Positions 13,739 to 21,831 of a stretch of 64,000 nt of DNA are shown in pieces. Origin of the DNA: Bifidobacterium vespertilionis (GTDB taxonomy: Bacteria > Actinomycetota > Actinomycetes > Actinomycetales > Bifidobacteriaceae). The position numbers and the translations under genes were made by a program. The notes under the pieces are model-generated. The model searched no databases. It had not been told where the DNA came from and saw nothing but the letters and a program-made list of their open reading frames with translations. Position 1 is the stretch's first letter, and every line of letters begins with the position of its first letter. Where the stretch lies: the NCBI RefSeq assembly GCF_008698145.1, contig NZ_RZNZ01000009.1, forward strand, positions 1 through 64,000. The letters run 5' to 3'.

Positions 13739-16621
13739 TCACTCGCTGCTCACCGCGTCGAGCACCGGCTGCTTCAACGCGCGCGAGGCCGGCGACACCG
13801 ATGCGATCAGGCCCACCAGAATGGACAGGATCAGGAACGCGCCGATTTGATCCCACGGGATCGACAGCACCTCCAGACCCTGCGAGGCGTATACGGCCCG
13901 GATCACCACACCGGCCGCCACGCCCACCGCGAGGCCGAGTAAGGTGCCGAACACGGAGATGATCGCCGCCTCGATGCCCAGCATGCCGCGCACCTGACCG
14001 CGCGAGGTGCCGATCGCGCGCAGCAGGCCGATCTCGCGCGTGCGTTCGGACACGCTCAGCGCCAGCGTGTTGACGATGCCGAAGATCGCGATCACGATCG
14101 ACAGCGCCAGCAGTGCGTACAGAATGAGCAGGATCTGATCCACCATCGAACTCATGGTGGACTTGTACTCGTCGCGGTTCATCACACTGACTACGTAGTA
14201 TGACTTCACCGCATCCTTGAGCCGCTCCTGCAAGTCGTTCACATCCTGCCCCGGCTCGGCCACCAGATACATCATCGTCGTGAACATGGTCTGCTTGGTG
14301 CCCAGCTCGTCGCCGAGCTCGTCGTTCATGATCACACAGGTGCGGTACACGTTGTTGGAGATGATCGCGCCCACGGTGAGTTCCTTGTCCACCTTGACGG
14401 TCTTGGTCTTCACGAAGCTGGCGGGATCCACGTTCTTCGCGTCGTCGGTGACCTGCTGGATCTTCGCGGCCGTGTCCTGCGCTCCGGCGATGTCACGGGC
14501 TGCGGTCTGCCGCTGCAGTTGCGTCTGCAGCGTGGCGATCTGTGCTTGGATGGACGCCTGGTAATCCGCCTGCGCCTTGGCCGTCGCATCCTCGTCCACC
14601 ACGGTGTTCTCGGTGGTCACGCGGACTTTGTCCCCCACGTTCCACCCGCGGTCCTCGGCGATGGTCTGGCCCACCACCAATTGCCCGCCGCGCAGCGCCT
14701 CATCCGCGTTGCCGGCTTTGGCCTCCGGCGCGAATACGTCGGTGAACAGCGTGTCCTGCGCGGCGAACGTCATGCCCTGCACGCGCTCACCGTCGAACTT
14801 CGCACCCAGGATGAAGCGGTTGGCGGAAACCGATTTCAGCCCATCCACATCGCGGATCGCCTGCTCAGCGCCCTCCGGGATCTGCCCGGACGATGCGGAG
14901 AACACCGCGAAGTCGGCCTTGAGACCGGTGTCCACAATGCTCGCCACCGAGGCCTTCGCAGACGACGCCACCACGCCCAGACAGCTCACGATCGCGATCC
15001 CCACGAACAGCGCGGCCGCCGTGTTGGCCGTGCGGCGCTTCGACCGGGCCAGATTGCGCGAGGCGAGGCGGCCGGTGACCGGGAACACATGCGACGGGAT
15101 CCATCCCAGCACCACGCCGGCCGGACCCACCAGCGCCGGGCCGAGCATGATCACGCCAATCACCAGCAGTCCCGCGCCCACGCCGAGCGGCCAGCCGGTG
15201 CCGGTCCATGCGGCGAACCGGTTGAGCGCGTCGATGGACGTCGGGTCGCCGTCGGCCAGTGCGATGCGCGCGGTCCACAGCCAGGTCGCCGCGCCGAGCA
15301 CGCACAGCACCGCTCCGGCCACGCCACGCGGCGCAACCGGTTTCTCCGGGTTCACGGTCTCGTTCATCGCCTGGATGGGCGGGGCGAAGGCGGCCCTGCG
15401 CGCCGGCAGCGAGGCGCCCACGAGCGTGACCACCAGACCGACGATCAGACCGGCGATCATGTCCGTCGCGGAGGGCGCGATGGCCCCGGACAACGGCGTG
15501 CCCATGTACGCCATGACGGCCACGATCAGCTCCACCATGCCCCAGCCGAGTCCGATGCCCAGCCCGGAGCCCACGAGCCCCAGCAACACCGCCTGCACGA
15601 TCACCGTGGAGAACACCTGCATGGGGGAAGCGCCGATCGAACGCAGCAGCGCGTATCCGCGCATCGATTCGCGCACGATCATGGAGAACGTGTTGGCGAT
15701 GATGAACGAGCCCACGAACAGGGCGATCACCGCGAAGATCAGAATGAGCGGCTGGACGAAGCCGAGCGCGTCCTGCGTGGACTTGGTGGCCTCGTCGCGG
15801 TACGCATCGCCGGTGATCGCATGGGCGTGCGCGTCCGCCGGCAGAGCCGCGTTGATCCGATCGGCCAGTTCGGTCTGCTGCGCGTCCGTGAGGGGTTTGC
15901 CGCCGTTCGCGGATCCGTATACGCCGATCCTGCCGGTCTTGTCCGGTTCGTCATTGGTCAGATCGCTGTAGTGCTTGGCCACGCTTGGGGTGACGCCGAT
16001 CACGATCGCGCCGGCCTGCGTGGCATCCGTGGCGAAGATGCCGGTCACAGTCACGTCCTTCGGGCCGTCGGAGTAGACGACCTTGGCCTTGTCTCCCACC
16101 TTGAGACCGGATTTCTCGGCGGCGAAGGAGTGCAGGGCGATCTCATCGTCCGCGGTCGGATACGTGCCGGAGGTGAAGGTGGCCGATCGCCATGGATGAT
16201 CGGCGCTGAATCCGGTGGCCATGGTGGGCGATCCCATGGTGGCCACCGCGTCGCCGTTCGCGTCCACCAGCACCACGCCGCTGACCGAATAGGTGACCGA
16301 GGCGTCCTCCACGCCATCGACCTTCGAGATCGCGTCCGTCAAATCGATGCTGATCGTGTTGTATTCGGTCGCCCCGGAGTCCGACTGCCCTGTGTCGGAA
16401 GAGCCGCCGTCCGAAGAGTCGTCGTCCGTCACCTCGTCCGATCCGCGCACGTACACGTCGTGGTCGGAGTTCGTGGCCATCATCTCGGAGACCTGGTTGT
16501 TCATCATCTCGCGGAAGCAGAACGATCCGACCACGAACGCCACGCCGAGCGCGATCGCGATGATCGACATGGCGAAGCGGCGGAAATGGCTGCGCGCGTC
16601 CCTCAAGCCGATGCGGATCAT
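13739..16621 (-). CDS. MacB/FtsX-type ABC transporter permease
   Basis: A 960-residue membrane protein with two FtsX repeats. The first has an N-terminal helix (about 17-37), a large extracellular MacB-like domain to about 285 and three helices to about 400. The second begins near 500, has an extracellular domain to about 830 and three C-terminal helices. Around residues 684-733 the second external domain contains an Ala/Gln-rich predicted coiled coil. An acidic Ser/Asp-rich linker lies around 60-85. The start overlaps the ATPase stop by four bases. Such proteins act as lipoprotein or peptide exporters or mechanotransmission devices; the substrate is unknown. Confidence 0.88.
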   Translation of the reverse strand: MIRIGLRDARSHFRRFAMSIIAIALGVAFVVGSFCFREMMNNQVSEMMATNSDHDVYVRGSDEVTDDDSSDGGSSDTGQSDSGATEYNTISIDLTDAISKVDGVEDASVTYSVSGVVLVDANGDAVATMGSPTMATGFSADHPWRSATFTSGTYPTADDEIALHSFAAEKSGLKVGDKAKVVYSDGPKDVTVTGIFATDATQAGAIVIGVTPSVAKHYSDLTNDEPDKTGRIGVYGSANGGKPLTDAQQTELADRINAALPADAHAHAITGDAYRDEATKSTQDALGFVQPLILIFAVIALFVGSFIIANTFSMIVRESMRGYALLRSIGASPMQVFSTVIVQAVLLGLVGSGLGIGLGWGMVELIVAVMAYMGTPLSGAIAPSATDMIAGLIVGLVVTLVGASLPARRAAFAPPIQAMNETVNPEKPVAPRGVAGAVLCVLGAATWLWTARIALADGDPTSIDALNRFAAWTGTGWPLGVGAGLLVIGVIMLGPALVGPAGVVLGWIPSHVFPVTGRLASRNLARSKRRTANTAAALFVGIAIVSCLGVVASSAKASVASIVDTGLKADFAVFSASSGQIPEGAEQAIRDVDGLKSVSANRFILGAKFDGERVQGMTFAAQDTLFTDVFAPEAKAGNADEALRGGQLVVGQTIAEDRGWNVGDKVRVTTENTVVDEDATAKAQADYQASIQAQIATLQTQLQRQTAARDIAGAQDTAAKIQQVTDDAKNVDPASFVKTKTVKVDKELTVGAIISNNVYRTCVIMNDELGDELGTKQTMFTTMMYLVAEPGQDVNDLQERLKDAVKSYYVVSVMNRDEYKSTMSSMVDQILLILYALLALSIVIAIFGIVNTLALSVSERTREIGLLRAIGTSRGQVRGMLGIEAAIISVFGTLLGLAVGVAAGVVIRAVYASQGLEVLSIPWDQIGAFLILSILVGLIASVSPASRALKQPVLDAVSSE

Positions 16622-17457
16622 GCTGCGTAGTCCCCGTCCTCGTCGCCCTCGCCGGCGAACACCTCCAGGATGTCGTCGTAGGAGGGGTGGTTGAGATCGC
16701 GTGTGATCCGGCCGTCGGCCAGCACGAGCACGCGGTCGGCATAGGAGGCCGCGCGCGGATCATGCGTGACCATGACGATCGACTGGCCGTACTCGCGCAC
16801 CGACTGCTTGAGGAACCCCAGCACCTCGCGGCTGGAGCGGGAATCGAGGTTGCCGGTGGGTTCGTCGGCGAAGATCACCGACGGCCGGGCCATCATCGCA
16901 CGGGCGCAGGCGACGCGCTGCTGCTGGCCGCCGGACAGCTGGCTGGGGCGGTGGGTCAGGCGCTGTTCCAGACCGACCACATGGACCACCTGGTTGAACC
17001 ATGCGCGATCGATCGGTTTGCCGGCGATCTGCAGCGGCAGCAGGATGTTCTCCTCGGCGCTCAGCGTGGGCACAAGGTTGAAGGACTGGAAGATGAAGCC
17101 GATCTGCTGGCGGCGCAGGTTGGTGAGCTGTTTCTGGCCCATCGCGGAGACCTCCAGGCCTTCCACGAACACCTGTCCGGAGGTGGGCGTGTCCAGACCG
17201 GCCATGCAGTGCATGAGTGTGGATTTGCCGGAGCCGGATGGGCCCATGATCGCGGTCATGGCGCCGCGGGCGAACTCCACGTTGACGTGGTCGAGGGCCA
17301 CCACCTGCGAATCGCCGCCGCCGTAGGTCTTGGTGAGGTCCACCGCTCGGGCCACCACCGGATCCGGCTGTGCGGTTCCGGGCGTCCGATCCGGCTGGCC
17401 CGTCTGCGTCTCCGATGACCGCAGTTGCCGAACGTGTTTCGCCGAATGCCTGCCCAT
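16618..17457 (-). CDS. ABC transporter ATP-binding protein (MacB/LolD type)
   Basis: A 279-residue ATPase for the neighbouring FtsX-type permease. It shows Walker A GPSGSGKSTLMH, the Q-loop IFQSFNLVPTLSA, signature LSGGQQQRVACARA, Walker B VIFADEPTGNLDS and switch histidine VTHDPRA, all typical of the LolD/MacB subfamily. An N-terminal extension of about 35 residues (MGRHSAKHVRQLRSSETQTG and onward) is not part of the domain; a shorter start inside it is possible. It is divergent from xerC. Confidence 0.9.
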   Translation of the reverse strand: MGRHSAKHVRQLRSSETQTGQPDRTPGTAQPDPVVARAVDLTKTYGGGDSQVVALDHVNVEFARGAMTAIMGPSGSGKSTLMHCMAGLDTPTSGQVFVEGLEVSAMGQKQLTNLRRQQIGFIFQSFNLVPTLSAEENILLPLQIAGKPIDRAWFNQVVHVVGLEQRLTHRPSQLSGGQQQRVACARAMMARPSVIFADEPTGNLDSRSSREVLGFLKQSVREYGQSIVMVTHDPRAASYADRVLVLADGRITRDLNHPSYDDILEVFAGEGDEDGDYAA

Positions 17458-17559
17458 ATCTGCCTCGCTTCGCCTGTCGTGGGTGTTGCGCGGGCCCGTG
17501 GTCGGCCCGTTTCGCTACTTGCGCAGTTTACCGAGCCGGCCCCACATGCCGGGATGGGG

Positions 17560-17565
17560 GACAAT
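17560..17565 (+). promoter_or_regulatory. Probable -10 box of xerC (leaderless)
   Basis: GACAAT lies 7 bases before the ATG at 17573. This spacing supports that start over the ATG at 17564, which overlaps the box. Confidence 0.4.
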
Positions 17566-17572
17566 GGATGGC

Positions 17573-18562
17573 ATGACATGGTATGAGGAGCCGATTGCGG
17601 CGTATCTGGGCTTTCTGGCGGCCAACCGCGGGCTGAGCGCGAATACGCTCAAGGCGTACGGGTCCGATGTGGCCGAATGCCTGCATCTGCTTGGACTGAT
17701 GGGGGCGGAGGACCTGAACGCCGTTGGCACGGACGATCTGCGCCGATGGATGGCCCATGAATCGCATACGCATGCCCGCAGCAGCATGGCCCGCAAAATC
17801 GTGGCCGTCCGCGGCTTCTTCCGGTTCTGCCATGAACGGGGGATGATCGGCGTCGATCCGGCCGCGCCCCTGATGACCCCGAAGATCCCGGACACTCTGC
17901 CGGCCGTGCTCACCGAAGCGCAGGCCGAGCGGATGATGGATGACGCGGACAGGGCCGCGGGGGAAGGGGGCGGTGGACCGTCCGATCGGGATGCGGATCG
18001 GGGGAAACGGGCGGCCGCCAAGTCTGTCGACGAGCCGATCCGGCTGCGGGATGCGGCGATCGTGGAGCTGCTGTACGCCACCGGGATCCGCGTGGCCGAG
18101 CTGGTGGGGCTGGACATGGGCGACGTCGATTTCTCCCAGCGCACGGCCAGAGTGACCGGCAAGGGCAACAAGCAGCGTGTGGTACCCTTCGGTGCCCCGG
18201 CCGAGTCCTCGCTGCGCCGGTGGATCGAGGACGGACGGCCGAAACTGCTGGCGGGGGGAGGAGTGGGGGATGGGACCGCTGGTTCCATGCAAGCCTTGTT
18301 TCTGGGCGCGCGCGGCGGGCGGATCAACCAGCGGGTCGTGCGCGAGGCGGTGCATGCCGCGGCAAGACGGGCCGGCGTGCCGGACATCAGCCCCCATGCC
18401 CTGAGGCATTCGGCTGCCACGCACATGCTCAACGGAGGGGCCGATCTGCGCGAGGTGCAGGAGATGCTGGGGCATTCCTCGCTGTCCACCACGCAGCGAT
18501 ACACGCATGTGTCGATCGAACAGCTGAGGAGGCGCTACGATCAGGCGTTCCCCCGGGCGTGA
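17573..18562 (+). CDS. xerC: Tyrosine recombinase XerC
   Basis: A 329-residue recombinase, partner of XerD for chromosome-dimer resolution. The catalytic residues are R173 (ATGIRVAE), K197 (TGKGNKQR), H275 and R278 (SPHALRH), H301 (MLGHSS) and Y310 (TQRYTHV). The C-terminal LSTTQRYTHVSIEQLRRRY and the final AFPRA are XerC-like. Between the core-binding and catalytic domains, residues 124-153 form a Gly/Asp/Arg-rich insertion absent from xerD, and there is a second glycine-rich loop at 227-237. Both look like flexible additions. No island or phage genes lie near it. Confidence 0.88.
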   Translation: MTWYEEPIAAYLGFLAANRGLSANTLKAYGSDVAECLHLLGLMGAEDLNAVGTDDLRRWMAHESHTHARSSMARKIVAVRGFFRFCHERGMIGVDPAAPLMTPKIPDTLPAVLTEAQAERMMDDADRAAGEGGGGPSDRDADRGKRAAAKSVDEPIRLRDAAIVELLYATGIRVAELVGLDMGDVDFSQRTARVTGKGNKQRVVPFGAPAESSLRRWIEDGRPKLLAGGGVGDGTAGSMQALFLGARGGRINQRVVREAVHAAARRAGVPDISPHALRHSAATHMLNGGADLREVQEMLGHSSLSTTQRYTHVSIEQLRRRYDQAFPRA

Positions 18563-18719
18563 TGCGGGTGGGGTGGTCGTCATCCTGTGCACGGAGACCG
18601 GCATCGTCATTCTGGACACTGGGTCCGTCTTCATTCTGGGCGCGGGACCGGCATCCTGAGCACTTGGTCTGTCCCCGGTCCTGAGCGCTGGTCATCCTGG
18701 GCGGAGGTGCGCCTGTCCT

Positions 18720-18804
18720 GTCATCCTGAGCGTAGCGAAGGATCCTTAACTATGTGCACGATGTTAAGGATCCTTCGACTTCGCTTCGCTCCGCTCAGGA
18801 TGAC
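18720..18804. repeat. Family A hairpin repeat
   Basis: Left arm GTCATCCTGAGCGTAGCG and right arm ending CGCTCAGGATGAC, with the near-perfect inner stem AAGGATCCTTAAC / GTTAAGGATCCTT around the 12-base loop TATGTGCACGAT. Upstream, 18563-18719 has several decayed half arms (CATCCTG, CATTCTG). Confidence 0.88.
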
Positions 18805-18827
18805 GTTGGCCCTTCATGTCGAACGCT

Positions 18828-19033
18828 TGACCGGGCGCGTGACCGGGTGTGCGTGACTGGGCGTGCGTTGTGACCGGGCGTGTGACATGGCGTGCCCATT
18901 CCCGGTCACAGGTATTTCAAAATGGCTCTATTTCAACGATTCCGGCACCCCGTGACCGGGTGTGCCCACACCGTGTCACGCCCCCGGTCACACCGCACGC
19001 CGTGTCACTCTCCCGGTCACACGCCCGGTCACG
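18828..19033. repeat. Family C composite inverted-repeat element (C2)
   Basis: Direct units of TGACCGGGYGTGYGTGAC type, a conserved core (about 18905-18955, with CAAAATGGCTCTATTTCAAC) that is the reverse complement of the C1 core, then opposite units GTCACACC, GTCACACGCCCGGTCAC. Family B copy B2 follows after 20 bases. Confidence 0.87.
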
Positions 19034-19053
19034 TCGAATCCGGGAACCGGCCC

Positions 19054-19251
19054 GATCTGCCCAGTTCATGCCCGGTTCGCGCCCGATCTGCCCAGTTCTC
19101 GCCCGATTGCGCCGCAAACTGGGCAGATCGGGCAGATCGGGCCTCTCGCCGCGCAAACTGGGCAGATCATGCCGTCTGGAGGCCGAAAACCGGTCGCAGA
19201 ATACCGGATCTGCCCAGTTTGCAAATCGAATGTCCCGATTTGCCCAGTTTG
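19054..19251. repeat. Family B inverted-repeat element (B2), extended
   Basis: Six copies of the 15-bp arm: GATCTGCCCAGTT at 19054 and 19085, CAAACTGGGCAGATC at 19115 and 19154, and GATCTGCCCAGTTTG at 19207 and (GATTTG form) 19237. The inner spacer between 19168 and 19207 is 38 bp and the last pair is 30 bp apart, as in B1 and B3. Confidence 0.9.
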
Positions 19252-19352
19252 TGGGTGGATCACCGCAGGACGACTTCCGCCGTCATCCTTTGCGGGGTCG
19301 AAGGATGCTTGACGTCTCTCGCACAGGCTTTCTTGACTGCCTTGCCGACTCG

Positions 19353-19481
19353 CAGGATCTGCCAGCAACTTTCCCCGCTTTCCTGTTTTCTGGTAGAACT
19401 TGCACCTGAGAGCCCCCAGCAGACCGCCAAGCTACAGGATTTGCCAGCAAACAGGAAAGACGAACGACTTGCTGGCAGATC
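19353..19481. repeat. Family F inverted-repeat element
   Basis: CAGGATCTGCCAGCAA at 19353 and CAGGATTTGCCAGCAA at 19435, with the complement TTGCTGGCAGATC at 19469. CTTTCCTGTTT (19378-19388) pairs with AAACAGGAAAG (19449-19459). It is the only copy in the window and is not part of a gene. Confidence 0.7.
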
Positions 19482-19548
19482 AGGCAATTTGGCACGGTAC
19501 CGGGCGCCGAAGGGCGAAGTCGAAGGGGGTCTTGATCCGGTGAACAGG

Positions 19549-19660
19549 TGTAAGGATCCTTCGACTTCGCTCCGCTTCGCTCAGGATGACGGTGGGGGAC
19601 TCCGCTTCGCTCAGGATGACGAGGGAACTGTCCGCTTAACGGCTCAGTGCTCAGGATGAC
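19549..19660. repeat. Partial family A arms and a family E remnant
   Basis: One AAGGATCCTTCG...GCTCAGGATGAC arm (19552-19590), a second short arm to 19620, then CTGTCCGCTTAACGGCTCAG (19630-19649), the end of an E element joined to a further GCTCAGGATGAC arm. With the elements above, this accounts for most of 18563-19668. Confidence 0.75.
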
Positions 19661-19734
19661 GGTGCAGTCTGTTGCATGGTCGGACAATCGGGCCATATGC
19701 TGTCCGAATAATGGACAATATGTGATAGAAATGT

Positions 19735-19748
19735 GAAGATATATCTTC
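19735..19748 (+). promoter_or_regulatory. Perfect 14-bp palindrome upstream of the peptide importer
   Basis: GAAGATATATCTTC is fully self-complementary and lies in the only A+T-rich part of the gap, 7 bases before TTGACG (19755), a possible -35 box. It is a good candidate operator for the importer operon. Confidence 0.5.
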
Positions 19749-19861
19749 GTAACCTTGACGTTTTACCGTAGTTCGGTCGAGGGCGTTTACATTAAGTGGC
19801 TATTATGTGAACGGCTTGAAAACGAGAGTCGTAGCAGTAAGGTTTCTATAAAGGAGGAAGG

Positions 19862-19882
19862 ATGGCACCAGCGTCATGCTGA
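19862..19882 (+). CDS. Possible six-codon leader ORF overlapping the importer permease start
   Basis: ATG GCA CCA GCG TCA TGC TGA follows the strong AAAGGAGGAAGG site by four bases and stops just inside the permease gene, whose ATG at 19876 is 18 bases from AGGAGG. The permease frame has no earlier start. The mini-ORF could couple translation into the permease; it may equally be chance. Confidence 0.3.
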   Translation: MAPASC

Positions 19883-20859
19883 AATTCATCGCCAAGCGCC
19901 TCGCCAATTACGTCGTCATGCTGTTCGTGGCGGTGTCTTTTACGTATTTTATGGCGTCCGCCTTCATGCATCCGCGGTCCGTATATGAATCGCGTACACC
20001 CCGTCCGCCGCAGGATTCGATCGAGCGCACGCTCGATCTGGCGAACCTGAACGATCGCACCCCGGTTCTGGAGCGTTATTGGAACTGGCTGACCGCGATC
20101 GTCACCCGTTGGGATTGGGGCAAGTCCCCGACGCTGGAGTCGGTCAACAGCGCTATCGCCCCCCGCGTCCTCGCCTCCACCGAGCTGGTCACCCTCTCCA
20201 CGGTGCTCTCCATCGTGCTCGGCGTGGCCCTGGGCATCTACACCGCCCAGCGCCAGTACAAGTGGCAGGACCGCATGTTCATGGTGACGGGCACCCTGTT
20301 CATGGTCATCCCCTCCGCCGTGCTCGCCCTGCTGATCGTGCTCATGGCCATCGCCGTCAATGACACGGTCGGCTTCCGCATGTTCTACGTCACCGGCCTG
20401 TCCAGCTACACGGGCGATGACATCGGCCTGCGATTGCTTGATTTCCTGCAGCACATCATCCTGCCCACCATCTCGCTGACCCTGCTCGGCATGGTCGGAT
20501 ACCACCTGACCCAGCGCACCTACCTGCTGGACGAGCTGCACGCGGACTACGTGCGCACCGCCCGCATGAAGGGCCTCACCCGTCGCCAGGCCGTGCGCCG
20601 TCACGCCCTGCGCGCCTCCCTGATCCCCACCGGCGTGAACGTGGCGTTCTCCATCGCCTCCGTGTTCACCGGCGCCGTCATCACCGAGTCGATCTTCGCC
20701 ATCAACGGTCTGGGCCGCTACTTCATCACCGCCATCAACCAGAGCGATATCAACGCCTCCGTGGCCATCGCCGCCTTCGGTGGCGTGTGCACGCTGACCG
20801 GTGCCCTGCTGGCGGACATCTTCTCCGCGTGGCTCGATCCGCGCATCAAGATGAGCTGA
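19876..20859 (+). CDS. Oligopeptide ABC transporter permease (OppB/DppB type)
   Basis: A 327-residue inner-membrane permease with six predicted helices. It opens with MLKFIAKRLANYVVMLF, typical of OppB/DppB, has a long extracellular loop between helices 1 and 2 and the EAA loop around 230-250 (ADYVRTARMKGLTRRQAVRRHA) that contacts the ATPase. The C-terminus ends in the family pattern ADIFSAWLDPRIKMS. It is the first gene of an operon with the next permease (24 bases later) and the fused ATPase. The strong SD is unusually far from this ATG (see the leader ORF at 19862). Confidence 0.9.
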   Translation: MLKFIAKRLANYVVMLFVAVSFTYFMASAFMHPRSVYESRTPRPPQDSIERTLDLANLNDRTPVLERYWNWLTAIVTRWDWGKSPTLESVNSAIAPRVLASTELVTLSTVLSIVLGVALGIYTAQRQYKWQDRMFMVTGTLFMVIPSAVLALLIVLMAIAVNDTVGFRMFYVTGLSSYTGDDIGLRLLDFLQHIILPTISLTLLGMVGYHLTQRTYLLDELHADYVRTARMKGLTRRQAVRRHALRASLIPTGVNVAFSIASVFTGAVITESIFAINGLGRYFITAINQSDINASVAIAAFGGVCTLTGALLADIFSAWLDPRIKMS

Positions 20860-20883
20860 CGTGAGGAAGGGAAGAGAAAACCA

Positions 20884-21831
20884 ATGAGTGAAGCAAGCGT
20901 TTCCGCGAACGCCTCCGCGCCCAAAGCCGCGCCGGAGTCAAAGGAAGGAAAGAAGGAGGTCAAGCACCTGAGCTACGGTGCGCTGATCGCCCGCCGTTTC
21001 TTCCGTCAGCCCTCCGCCGTCGTCGGCGTGGTGCTGCTGGCCATCCTGGTGTTGTTCGCCCTGTTCGGATCGTCCATTGCCCAGTGGGGCTACGATGAGC
21101 CGGACTTCCTGTCCCTGTCCGGCGCTCCGAGCAGCTCGCACTGGCTGGGCACCGATCCGGGTGGTTCCGATCTGTACGCCCTTGTGGTGCATGGTCTGGG
21201 CAAGTCCCTGCTCATCGGCGTGATCACCTCCGTGGCCACCATGGCCATCGCCGCCATCTACGGTACGGCCATCGCCTTCTTCGGCGGCTGGGTGGAGCGC
21301 ATCGGCATGTGGATCCTCGACTGCCTGCTGGTCGTCCCGTCCTTCCTGCTGATCGCCATGCTGGTGCGCGCGGCCAACGCGACCGCCGGCTGGATCTGGC
21401 TGGTCATTGGCCTGACCGCCTTTGGCTGGGTCGGCTACGCCCGAATCATCCGCACCATGACCCTGTCCCTGCGCGAGCGCGACTACGTCAAGGCCGCGCA
21501 CTTCATGGGTGTGGGCTCCTTCAAGATCATCCTGCGCCACCTCGTGCCGAATCTGGCGTCGCTGATCATCATCAACACCGTGCTCGGCGTCGTCGGCGCG
21601 GTCAACTCCGAAACCGCCCTGTCCTTCCTGGGCGTCGGCATCAAGCCGCCGGACACCTCGCTGGGTTCCATCCTGCAGACCGGCCAGTCCACCATCCAGA
21701 CCGCGCCGTGGATTCTGCTCGCCCCGTCCGTGGTGCTGATCCTGCTGTGCTTCAGCATGCAGCTGATTGGCGATGGCCTGCGCGATGCCCTTGATCCGAA
21801 TTCGGCCGCCGGTGGAAAGGTTGGTGCGTGA
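20884..21831 (+). CDS. Oligopeptide ABC transporter permease (OppC/DppC type)
   Basis: A 315-residue permease with an Ala/Lys/Glu-rich cytoplasmic N-terminus (about 1-30) and six helices. It has the OppC hallmarks LGTDPGGSDLYALVVHG in the first external loop, the EAA motif RDYVKAAHFMGVGSFKIILRH near 200-220 and the ending LSFLGVGIKPPDTSLGSIL...GDGLRDALDPN. It overlaps the start of the ATPase gene by one base, implying co-translation. It forms the channel with the OppB-type permease for peptide uptake. Confidence 0.92.
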   Translation: MSEASVSANASAPKAAPESKEGKKEVKHLSYGALIARRFFRQPSAVVGVVLLAILVLFALFGSSIAQWGYDEPDFLSLSGAPSSSHWLGTDPGGSDLYALVVHGLGKSLLIGVITSVATMAIAAIYGTAIAFFGGWVERIGMWILDCLLVVPSFLLIAMLVRAANATAGWIWLVIGLTAFGWVGYARIIRTMTLSLRERDYVKAAHFMGVGSFKIILRHLVPNLASLIIINTVLGVVGAVNSETALSFLGVGIKPPDTSLGSILQTGQSTIQTAPWILLAPSVVLILLCFSMQLIGDGLRDALDPNSAAGGKVGA

